Below, one piece after another: positions 16,653-28,800 of a DNA stretch of 36,204 nucleotides; position 1 is the first letter of the stretch, and each line of letters starts with the position of its first letter. A program made the translations under genes and the position numbers. The notes under the pieces were generated by a model. That model saw only the letters and a list, made by a program, of their open reading frames with translations, ran no database searches and was not told where the DNA came from. This DNA is from Polynucleobacter brandtiae (GTDB lineage: Bacteria > Pseudomonadota > Gammaproteobacteria > Burkholderiales > Burkholderiaceae), in assembly GCF_002797575.1 (NCBI RefSeq), contig NZ_PGTX01000007.1, positions 1 through 36,204 on the forward strand, read 5' to 3'.

Positions 16653-16841
16653 ATGGGTTTGAAGGAATATTAGTAGTAAAATACCAGTGTCCTTAGTACT
16701 TTTATATCGATAAAACTGCAAGCAGTTGAGAAGAAAAAAATACAAATACAAACGCAACAAACTCGCAATAAACACGCAGTACAAACGCGGCAAAAATGAA
16801 ATACAAACGTAACAAAAACACACAGTAAATAAAGCAGATTT

Positions 16842-19800
16842 TTGAAAAAACGAGCAGCGCAATTTCTTGAAGAAAAAGTATTTTTGTTTGCAAAAACAAG
16901 AAGGCCTTTTGTCGTTAAAAAATCGCGCAGCATGATTGCGATTTTGGTTCTAACTCAGGTTAATTTTGCATTCGCAGATACTGCTGTAAATGCACTCCCA
17001 ACAGGTGGTCAAGTTGTTGCCGGAAGCGCAACTATTTCGCAGACACAAACTGCTACTTCAGCAGCCATGAACATCAACCAAACTTCACAACGTGCTGTTG
17101 TGAATTGGGATAGTTTTAACGTTGGCAAAAATGCCCAGGTGAACTTTAACCAGCCAAATGCACAAGCAGTGACCCTGAATCGAGTCACTAGTGCCAGCGC
17201 ATCGATGATTGATGGCGCCATCCGTGCGAATGGCCAAGTAGTTCTAGTAAATCCAAATGGTGTGACCTTTGGTAGGGGTGCCGATATCAATGCGGCAGCG
17301 GTAGTTGCTACCACCATGAACATCGCCAACAAAGATTTTATGGATGGAAAATCCACCTATAAGGGCAACGGAAAAGGGGCGGTCATTAATGAGGGCAAAA
17401 TCAGTGTAAATGACCCCAATGGCTATATTGCGCTCTTAGCCCCAGAAATTCGCAATGACGGCTACCTTTTAGCCCGAAAAGGACCTAATAATGGGGTGGC
17501 TTTAGCCGCTGGCGAACAAATTACCCTCGATTTCCGGGGAGATCAGCTGATTTCTGTCAATGTGGACAAGTCAACCTATGGCGCCCTAATAGAAAATAAG
17601 CGGGTTATTGAGGTTAAAGGCGGTCTGATTGTGGTGGCGGCAGGTTCAGCCAACCAGTTAATGGGATCCGTCATTAAGAACACGGGTCGTATTTCAGCAT
17701 CATCCATGGTGAATAACGGCGGCGTTATCGAATTGGTAGCCGCTAATGTGACCCAGGCAGGAATAGTCTCCGCAAATGGCAAAGGTGCCAATACCCAAGG
17801 TGGTCAAGTCCATATCGTGGGTGAAGAGATTACTTTGGCCCAAAACTCTAAAACGACAGCAAGCGGTAAAGCTGGCGGCGGCAATGTAGAAGTAGGCTTA
17901 GGTAGAACAGTAGCGACCAATACCAATCAAGCGGCAGTACAAGCTATTGCTCAAGTAGCCGCTACAGCAAACACGAACACGAACATAAGCACAAACAAAA
18001 ATACCAACACACTCAGTACCGAAGAGCGTGAAACCAGTACCAAGCAAATCGCTGCAGTAGCGAGTCAAACCAAACAAATGGCCAAGACAGTGACTGTTGC
18101 AGAAAATGCCATCGTCAATGCATCCGCAATACAAGAAGGTAATGCTGGCAATATTGTGATTTGGTCAGAGATCAAAACTACTGTAAGTGGAATACTTAAA
18201 GCAGTAGGTGGTGCACTTGGTGGTAACGGCGGCTTTATTGAAACCAGTTCTAAGGGCAGCGTAGTCCTTGGTAAGAATGTTTCTGTCGATACCAGTGCAT
18301 CGGCTACACCAAGCGCAACAAACACCAAAGGCAAATCTGGTTTATGGCTTTTAGATCCCATCGATCTCATTATTGATTCTGATGCATCAAGAATTATTTC
18401 TGCGGCATTGAGCAACAACAACGTGACCATTGAAGTCAATGGCAATGTCTGCCCAAGCCTGGGTAGCTGTACGCAGAATGGTAGTGGCAGCTTAACGATT
18501 GCTAGTGGCGCTGACATCTTGAAGCAGGGCAACACACTCACTACCTTGAAACTCATCTCTTCAGGAATATTTGATCTCAATGCCAACATTGCTGGTGAAA
18601 ATCTCAATGTCATTATTAGCAGTTCCATTGCATTCTTAAATGTCGGCACAACAATCAGTGCAAGAGAAGTCACGGTACAAGCGCAAACGATTTATGCGAA
18701 CGGCAATATCAATGCAAGTAGTAATGCAATAAATAATCTCACTAACAGCAATAGCTTAGGTGGTGCCATTCAATTGCTGGCACAAGCACTGTATGTATCA
18801 GGGCGTTTGAATATCAATGCAAGCAGCAACGTAAATACAAATTCAAATAATACGAACACCAATACGAACACCAACACAAACAACAACACAGTGACTTATA
18901 ACGGTGTCGTGATTCGTGAAGAAGATTTACCTACATTCTTAACTGCGCAGAACAATGGCAGTAATAATTTGGATCAGGTGTACTCCAGTACTGCTGCAAA
19001 TGATGCCAACAGTGCAAATGTCACCCCAATCAGGGCAGCGCAAGCTAATAGCATCACCTTAATTGCGAATAATCAACTGCATTTATATGCTAGCGCTCAG
19101 TTGCTAGCAAATGGCACAGCAGATGTGTCGATGAACGGTGTTAGTGGAGCCGGGGGATCAATCTATTTGACCGCCCAGACGCTCACAGCCGAGTCTGGAA
19201 GCCTTATACAAGCCAATGGCAATAATGGCCCCGGTGGCACCATTTCCATCACCGCATCCAACGATGCAAACTTGGCAGGAGCGATCAGTGCGAACGGCAC
19301 AACGGGTGGCTCTTTTGCGCTTTCTGCCAAAACAGCCCAATTTGACGGCCCCAATACCATCCAGACCAATGGCTCAAACGGCCCTGGAGGCACCATTTCT
19401 ATTGATGTTTCAGACAATATTAGTTTCATCAACAGTGGTTTACGCGCAAATGGCAGTACAAACGGCGGCTCTATCCGAATCCTCAGCCGTGCAGGCAATT
19501 TAAGCCTCTTTGATTCCGTAATACAGACGAATGGCGGCAATGGTCGCGGTGGCAGTATCACCACATCAGCAAATAATGGCAGTACCAGCATCTCCAGCGT
19601 CCTCGAATCCATTGGCGCTACCCAAGGCGGCAATATTCTCATCACCGCCAACCACATCACCCTAGAAAATAACTCCAGATTAATTGCAACCGGCAACACC
19701 GGAGGCGGAAATATCCTTGTTGGCGGAGATTGGCAAGGCAGTAACGGCATCTATCAAGCAACTACTGTGACTATGAAGCAAGGCGCATTGATTGATGCGA

Positions 19801-22800
19801 GTGCATTGATTCATGGAGATGGCGGTAAGGTAGTTTTGTGGAGTGATATTAAGAATATGAACTCAATCACTGAGGCGCATGGATCTATTTATGCAAAGGG
19901 TGGTGAGTTTGGGGGTCGTGGCGGTAATGTAGAGACATCAGCAGGCCTGCTAAATACAGAACATATTTATGTAGATACAAGAGCGGCAGATGGATCCGCT
20001 GGTAGTTGGTTGCTTGATCCATATAACTATGTATTTGGTGTCAATGGTGCTGCAGATATTGTAAGTTTATTGGCATCAACTAATGTGACTATTAGTACAA
20101 GCGCTGCCACTTCAATACGAAAAGATACCGAGGGTAATTGCGCTACCTGTGGGGATATGGTAATAAGTGGAGCTATAACTTATACAGGCTCAGATAGCCG
20201 CCGTCTTACGCTTCAGGCATCTGGATATATCAATGTGTCTGCCAACATTACATCTACTAATGCTGCACTCGATGTAATTCTATGGTCCGATCTTGGCGGA
20301 GTTGGTGGTATTGCCGGTGGTAGTGGTGGCTATATATATATTGCCCCGGGTGTAACAATCTCAACGAGAGGCGGGAAAATTATTTTAGCTGGTGGTGCTG
20401 ATGATGGCTCTAATGGTGGCGTTCCTAATGATGGAATTCCGGATAGTTATGCTTGGAATAAGAATACAAATACAATTGCAGGCATTCAATTAGGCGCTCT
20501 TGGTGGTACTGGCAGCTCTGTTAATTTATACAGCGGTGGTGGTGATGTCATTATGAGGGGCTATACCTCTGGCTCAAGTCTATACCCTGGAATGGCCACA
20601 CAGAAATCTTTCACAATTGATTCGGGCGTTGGAACGATCCTCATTCAGGCTGGTAGTCAAACTGGGCATGGTTTTGAATGGGCATACGGTGTTGCAGCTG
20701 ACTTTTTCATTACATCAGCAAGTACAAGTTCCGATGCAATTCGTATATATGGCTCAACAACTGTAGCCGGGTTTACCGGGGGTATTGTTGCTTTGAGAAC
20801 TGGAAACTACATTATTCAATCAACAGCATCCACGGGCGGCGGAATTTTACTCTCTGGTATAAATTCTGCAGCATCTGGTAATCCGCTTTTCATGAGTGGG
20901 GCTGGTGGTACTGCATATATTCTTTCAAAAAATGGACCTATTACTATTAATGGTTCAGGGGGAAATAACGGAATCGTTAATGAGGGCGCAATTAAATTAG
21001 GGAGCTCCTCGGCCGTAACAATTAATGGTGCTTTATCAAGCGTTACATCATCATCCGCTAACATCACGCTGACAAGTAACTACTTCTCTTTTGGGGCAAG
21101 CTCCGCCATCAACACTACTGGCGCATTAACAATTGAGCCTTTTGGTACTTCTTTTAGCGGTATGCAAACTTTATCAAACGTTAGTTTTGGTTCAACCCTA
21201 AGCCAAGTCACGCTGGGTAAATCAGGTAACACTGGTGGAATTACAATTAGCAGTGGTTTTACATCAGCCGGCACTTTGACTGTTAATGCTGGAAGATTGC
21301 TTGTCAGCAGCAATATATCGGTAGCTGCAGCAGGAAATATCAACGTAACTGCTGTTAACTCTAGCTCAGTTATTGCTTTGTACTTGTATAGCGGCTCCTT
21401 GCTTGAGTCGACCGGGGGCAGCCTTACGATTACGGCTGGCTCTGTTGGCTCTTACGACATCTATACAACAAACGCTACCTTACGCTCGTATGGTGATTTA
21501 ACAATTACCGCAAATTCATCCACCAATAGAACAACTTACTTAGATTCAAGCTCTTTGGTGCGGTCTACTAATGGTTCTGTCAGCATTACCTCTACATCTA
21601 CCGGTGAAATAGCGCTCTATCTTAATGCGAGCGCTCAAATTATCGCTTCCGGGGCTATCACTATCGTAGCTAATTCATCTACTAATCAGGGCTTGTATAC
21701 CGAGGCAAGCGCAAAGATTGAATCCACTGGAAGTACGCTAGATATTTCTGCGCTAGGGGGTATTCTCATTAAGTCAACTTCCTTATTGTCTCAGGGAAAT
21801 TTAAGCATTTATTCCAATGGAACGACAAATAACTTTACCGGTATAGACTTTAATACTGGCTCATCAACCATTCGATCCTCAGCCGGCAACGTATTAATCA
21901 ATGCGATTGGATATCATGGCATTTACTTAAATGATGCATCTACAACAATTCGTGCTTATGGCGATTTAACAATTAGTGCATTGGCTAAAACTGAAATTGC
22001 TATGTACGGCAGTGCATCCGGCACATGTTCATCAAGCCCTTGTGGTTTGATTTCGGATACTGGAAACGTGACGATCAATGCTATTTCTAAGGATAATAGT
22101 TTGTATGGTTACGATGCTTATTACCTACGTAACCCTGTGATTGCAAATGGTACCGCACCTGGCAAAGGTAATGTTTATATTAGCGCGACTGGACTTTACG
22201 GGGGAATCTATGCGGACGGTGCTGCGTATGGTTATGTTTTAGCAAACGGCAACATCGATCTCATTGGTTATGGGGGCTGGGTTTCAGGAACATATGGTAT
22301 CTATATTGGGGCAGCTGGCCCCTCGCTAAATGCTAGTTCTGGCGGATTATTGCGAGCAGTTTCTGGAAATATTACGCTATCCGCTTTTGGATACGGTGTC
22401 GGTTTATACGGGAACAGCACATTGACCAACATTGTTGCTCTAGCAGGTAATGTTGTTGTGCAAGGCGCATCTCTGTCAACTAATTCAGCAGGCACATTCA
22501 GCGCTGCAACGAATGCTGCAATTATTTCTTCTTATAACTCGATCTATTCAAGTATTAGCACTGCTGCTAATCCCGGTACATTCATGCCCTCTGGATACTC
22601 AACCGGTAGTAGTGGAACAGCTGCGACTAGTTTCTATTGGGGTGTGATTTGGAAGGGAAATATCTTTGCAGTAAACAATCCGAATACCGTTGCTTTAGGA
22701 ACTGCTCCAATTTCGGGTGGCACCATCACAATTTCGGGCAGTGTGTTAAATGCAGTATCTCCAACAACTGTTGATACTGGTGCTGGTATCATAATTTATG

Positions 22801-25800
22801 ATGGCGGCAATTTCTATTCATGGGGATCCCTTGGCATTAATGGTTATGGAATTGGTGGAAGAACTATTGCGGATGGTGTGAACGCTAGTACTGGTGCTAA
22901 TCATGGCGTAGTAATTTGGGGAGCCACATCCACTCTTCGCAGCTATAACTCATCGCTCACCTTAGCCGGATATGCCAATGGCTTTAAAACCTCATCTAAT
23001 TTCACGGCGAATCTTGAATCAGCTGGCGTACTTATTTACAGCGATGCCAATACAATCCGAGGCAAAACTGGAGTTACGATTACTGGAATCGATTTATCGG
23101 GTATCGGTGTTTACTTAGCAAGCTATACGGTTGGTGGGAATGGCATTACTGCTGATGCAGGTGAAGTCACCATTAATGGTATGAATAACAATAGCACTTG
23201 GTATTCAACTTATATTCGCCAGTCAATTACTGCAAGCTCAGGAACCATCTCTGTTAATGCGGCAGGGCAACATGGCCTTTCATTTGATGACGCTCAGGGG
23301 GTGTTAACTGCCTCAGGCAATATTAATATCAATTCTTATGCTTCTTTGTACCATGCGTTCAATCTAAATACTGGGGTATCTAACGCCATCCAATCAACCG
23401 GCGGAAATATTACTATTTCAAGTACCGCCGCTGGTTCCAATACCAGTTATTACGCTCTATATGAGGCATCAACAACATCTATTACAGCGAATCAAAATAT
23501 TATTTTTCAAGGTTCCAGCTTAGCTGCACCGACACCGGGCAATATTGTTAGTGCTGCAACGGCTGCAACCCCCGTATTTCCAACCGCTAATTCAGGTTCT
23601 GTAATGGTTGGGCCAGATGCAACGCATACCCTGAGTTGGGCTGGCGCTATGACTGCCACTAATGGCTATATTGCTTTGAGTGGGAATTCTGTTGTTAGTG
23701 GTTTGATGACTGCCTCTAATGTAAATGGCGGCTTAGTATTGATCGGCGCTGGCACTTATAACCTATCTAACACTTCAAATAATCTTTCTACGGTTGGGGC
23801 AAGCATTGGAACTTCGTCCCTGACTTTGGTTAATGGTAGCCCCCTAAAAATCGGCACTGTTAATAGTATTGCCGGGATTACTGCTGGGGCACTCACTTTA
23901 ACTGCTGCTGGATTAACAGGATCTGCAGATATAACCCCAAGCTCTTCTAGCAGCATTACCATCAATAATGCCAGCAGTAGTTATGACTACAGCGGGATTA
24001 TTTCTGGATCTACTTCGCTTACTAAATCTGGTGCAGGTACTCAGATACTATCTGGTGCCAACACTTATAGTGGCCTCACTACCATAAGTATTGGCACTCT
24101 GAAGTTAGGTAACGCATCAGCACTGGGGACTAATGCGGCTGGAACTTCCATTACCTCTGGAGCAGTACTAGACCTGAATGGTCAAAATATTACTACTGTT
24201 GAGGCACTCACCATTAATGGCACCGGTATTTCTAGTAGTGGCGCTGTAATGAACTCCAGTGCGTCAGCAGCCACCTATGCTGGTTTGATTACCTTAGGAA
24301 GTGCATCATCCATTGTGGGTGGTACAGGAACTATTGCGATTAGTAACGTGGGTACCATTACCGGAGCCACTTTTGGTTTAACCCTCGGCGGGGCAGTAGG
24401 CGGATCAGTTACTTCTATCATTGGAACTACTTCTGGAACTCTAACTAAATCAGATGCCGGTACTTGGACTCTCTCTGGTGCCAACACTTATAGTGGCCTC
24501 ACTACCATAAGTATTGGCACTCTGAAGTTAGGTAACGCATCAGCACTGGGGACTAATGCGGCTGGAACTTCCATTACCTCTGGAGCAGTACTAGACCTGA
24601 ATGGTCAAAATATTACTACTGTTGAGGCACTCACCATTAATGGCACCGGTATTTCTAGTAGTGGCGCTGTAATGAACTCCAGTGCGTCAGCAGCCACCTA
24701 TGCTGGTTTGATTACCTTAGGAAGTGCATCATCCATTGTGGGTGGTACAGGAACTATTGCGATTAGTAACGTGGGTACCATTACCGGAGCCACTTTTGGT
24801 TTAACCCTCGGCGGGGCAGTAGGCGGATCAGTTACTTCTATCATTGGAACTACTTCTGGAACTCTAACTAAATCAGATGCCGGTACTTGGACTCTCTCTG
24901 GCGCTAACACCTACACCGGTCTTACAACGATTAGTGCGGGCACTTTAGTTGCAGCCAATAGTGGTGCTCTTGGAACCTCTGCTGGTGGTGTCACTATTAG
25001 CTCAGGCGCTACTCTAGCGCTGCAAGGCGGTATTACGATTGCCGATGCGATTACGGTCGGTGGCAATGGAGTAAGTAGCGCGGGCGCTATCCTCAACAAT
25101 AGCGGTTCTAACACGATTAGTGCCTTAGTTACACTGAATGCTGCAACCACTATTGGCAGTACTGCTGGTACCCTCACTTTTGATGTGGCTTCAGGCAGTG
25201 CCTTTACGGGAACCCAGAATATCAGTTTTATTGGCGCTGGAAATATGGCTGTTGCCGACCCCGTTGCTACAAGCACTGGTACCTTAACTAAATCTGGTAA
25301 CGGTACCTTAACTCTCTCTGGCGCTAACACCTACACCGGTCTTACAACGATTAGTGCGGGCACCATTAGGGCTGGTAGCGGGAATGCCCTAGGTACGGGT
25401 GCAGTGGGCATCGGTTCTTCTGGCATCCTCGATCTAGCCTATAACGGCACGGTCACACTGGGCTCCACCTTAAATATGACTACTGGTGCCGCTATTACTA
25501 ATAGTGCCAATACTTCTAACCTGTATGTCACCAGCACTGCTACCTTAAGTGGCAATATCACTACTGCTGGTACCCAAACCTATATTGGGGCTGTTACTTT
25601 AGGATCTAACGCAACACTCACTTCAAGCAATGCCGACATCACTTTTAGCTCAACGGTGGATGGTGAATCTAGTGCAGTACAGTCCTTAACAATTGCTAAT
25701 GGCTCTGGAAATATTATATTTACCGGTAATGTTGGCGGCACCGCATTGTCGGTAATTGACTTAAGTGCTAACACCGGAACAGTTTTGTTAGGTCAATCGA

Positions 25801-28800
25801 TTACAACTAGCGGTTCCCAGAACTATGGCGGCTCAATATATGTTGTTGGCAGCTCTTCTGCTTTAAATAGTAGCTCTGGCGGAATTACGGTCTTAGGCAC
25901 GATTACTTCTGGTGGAATCTTGCAGCTCACGGGAACAATTGATGGTAGCTATGTATTTAATGGAGCTTCAGGAACGCTAACTTCAAAAGTGTTATTAGGT
26001 AATTTCTACGTATCTTTTAGTGGTAGTACTTACACCATCACCCCATTGATTTCATTATCGAATATTAGCAATATTGTAGTTGGCGGTGGTGGCGGTGGCG
26101 GTGCAACTGCTTGCGCCTGTTTCAACGGCGGCGGCGGCGGCGGCGGCGGACAAGTTTTATCTTCAAATACACTGGGCTTAACTGCGGGCGTCACTTACAC
26201 CATTGGTGTTGGAGCTGGAGGCTTAGGAGGAACGGCCGCTACTGGGGCTAAAGGCTCCGGTACAACCTCCATTTCTGGACCTGGTCTAACTACTATTTCC
26301 TCGGCCTCTGGATTTGGTGGGGGAAGTCAAAACACCACCCCATTAGCTGGCGCTGCTGGTGGCTCTGGTGGAGGCGCAGGTGGTACGGGCGGTTGGAACG
26401 GTACAAACAACAACATTGTAAATGGAAGTAACGGCACTACATCGTCTATTTCAGGGGCATCAGTCACGTACGGCAGTGGCGGTGGTGGCGGCTCTGGGTA
26501 TACGAATAATGGTGGGGTTGCTGGTATTGGCGGAACAGGTGCTGGTAATGGTGGTTTTTGTACCAGCAATTCCGGTAGTTGTAATAGTAACGGTACCGAT
26601 GGAATAACCTTCGGTAGTGGCGGTGGTGGTGCATATGGTGGATCCACTCCTTCCACCGGTGGATCGGGAGTTTCAGGGGTTGTCATTCTCTCCCCTAAGG
26701 CTCAAGATCTCATTATTAACGCCGGTAGCGGGGCTGCTTCTGTTAAGTCTGCTAGTAGCTTAACAACGCTAAAAATTATTTCTTCTTCTATAAGCTCTGG
26801 CCAATCTAGCACAGGTGTTATTAGTGGTTCTACAGCATTGATATTCGACGGATCTACTGGCGGCATCTTAACTCTTTCTGGTGCCAACACTTATAGCGGT
26901 GGCACCACAATTAAAGCTGGCACCATTGTTGGAACTTCAGCTGCAGCCAATGCTTTTGGTACTAGTACGATCACCCTAGGTGATATCACTGGCTCTGCAA
27001 ATGCTTCTGTCCTAATTGGTAGAACAGGCCTTACTTACACCAATGCCATTGTTCTCGCTACCGGTACTACCGGTACCTTAACCCTAGGTAATACCGGCAC
27101 AGCAATCTCTACTATCTTTACCGGCGGTGTAACTGGGGCAAACAACTTAACGATTAATGCGAATGCTACTACCGGAACGATTACCTTTAACATTGGCGCA
27201 TTGAATAATATTGGAACAGTTAGCAATATTGGTACTGGTACTGGTACTACCACGATCAACTCAATCATTGGTAGCAACGTGACAGGCGTTGTAGAGAACA
27301 GTACTACTTCTAATTTGATCCTAGCAGGTAACAACTCCTACGCTGGTAACACTACGATTAGTTCAGGAACCTTAGCAGTCTCCGTAACAGGTAATTTAGG
27401 CAGTACAGCTAATGCCATTAACCTAAATGGCGGCACCTTATCGATTACGGGAAGCACAGTCTTTAGTTCTGCTCGAGTCATTAATGTCCTGGCTAACAGC
27501 ACTATTAGTAATGCAGACTCAGGCGGCATCACTTTTACTGGAAATGTCACAGGTCCAACATCCATCACTGCTGCCACTTTAACGATTACTGGCGCTAATG
27601 CCACCACCTTTAGTACGGGTGTGATTGCTGACGGATCTGGAGCAGCGCTCGCATTGACCCAAAATACTACAGGCACAACAACGCTTTCAGGAACTAATAC
27701 TTACACAGGTGCTACCACCATTTCCGCTGGCACTTTAAAGGCAGGTAGTACAACCGCATTTGGTGGCTCTGCTGGTGCGATTACTGTTACGGATGGCGCA
27801 AGCTTGGATCTTGGTGGTCAAACATTGGCCAACACCAATGCGCTGACACTCAATGGTGTTGGTGTAAGTGCAGTAGGCGCACTGACTAACTCTAGTGGAA
27901 CCACAGGTACGTATGCGGGTGCTATTACCCTGGGAAGTATTTCTTCTATAGGCAGTACCACTGGCGCCATTACTGTTACGGGTGCCATTTCTGCCGGTGT
28001 AAGTGATTACGGATTAGTTCTTGTTGGTAATAGGGCGTACACGCTGAGTAGCACAAGCAATGCACTGAGAGCCATTGCATCTGGATCCTCCATTGGCGCA
28101 CTAACTATTGTTAATACGGGTGATCTTGCAATCGGCACAGTTGTTGCTGGTACGCCTTATAACGGCCTAAGCTCCTCTGGCACGATTTCCATCAGGACCA
28201 CGGGTGATCTGACGATTTCTCAGAATGTGGCTACTACGAGTACTTCATCAACCCCAGAAACTCCCGCATTACTTTTAGCTGCTGGGTATGATCAGTCTGC
28301 GGGTACTGTTACGAAAAACATCAAACTGAGCGGCACACCAACATTTACTGTTGGTACCGGTGGAATAATCGATTTCTACTCAGGTGATAGTGATGGCAGC
28401 ACTGGTTTGACGGCTTACGTGGATGCTAAAACACCGAAGTCTTATACCTATAGCGCTAGCTTAAGCACTCAACCTGCTACTGCTGGGTACAACGTGATTT
28501 ATCGCGGCGCACCACCTTATATTTATTTAACAATTGTCGATTCTCAAACAGGTACCTATGGAACAGCATCAGGATTGAGTTACTGGTATTCCACTAGCCC
28601 AACACTGTATGGATCAGCGTATCTTCCATCCTCGCTCTCCTCATTCAATGCTGCGCAGATATTTACGGCAGGGCAGAGCACTATTACTCTCTCCTCTGGT
28701 GGTCTGACTGGAACGATCAACATTAGTACTGCATTAACAGCAAGCACTAATGCTGCTACCTACAGCATGACCTTGAATCCAGGCACTTTAGCTTTGACGG

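Larger units (their letters stand above)
15801..16841. other. 1-kb AT-rich leader before the giant adhesin, rich in dyads
   Basis: There is no convincing gene in this stretch. It is A-rich (many A runs) and holds several short inverted repeats: GCATTGCAA/TTGCAATGC at 15925-15946, ATTGC-N6-GCAAT at 15968-15983, TCCTGAAA/TTTCAGGA at 16236-16254, TCGCG/CGCGA at 16274-16288 and GTGGC/GCCAC at 16397-16413. GGGTCC occurs twice (near 16350 and 16419) and as its inverse GGACCC near 16563, and AATTTCCCAT (about 16429) is mirrored by ATGGGAAATT (about 16508). The last 100 bases carry three copies of ACAAACG-type text. This is probably the promoter and long 5' leader of the adhesin gene, with regulatory RNA possible. 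Confidence 0.5.

Noticed and set aside
16735..16830. ACAAACG-type repeats before the adhesin as a CRISPR-like or iteron array
   Set aside because: Units are short, irregular and unevenly spaced in A-rich DNA, with no cas or replication gene nearby.
16629..16933. Three overlapping reverse-strand frames rich in Phe, Cys and Leu
   Set aside because: They arise from the A-rich plus-strand leader (poly-A read backwards as Phe/Leu). Composition is not protein-like and they overlap the adhesin start.
26078..26700. Glycine-rich stretch as RTX calcium-binding repeats
   Set aside because: The GGxGxDxxx nonapeptide with regularly spaced Asp is absent; the runs are plain poly-Gly.
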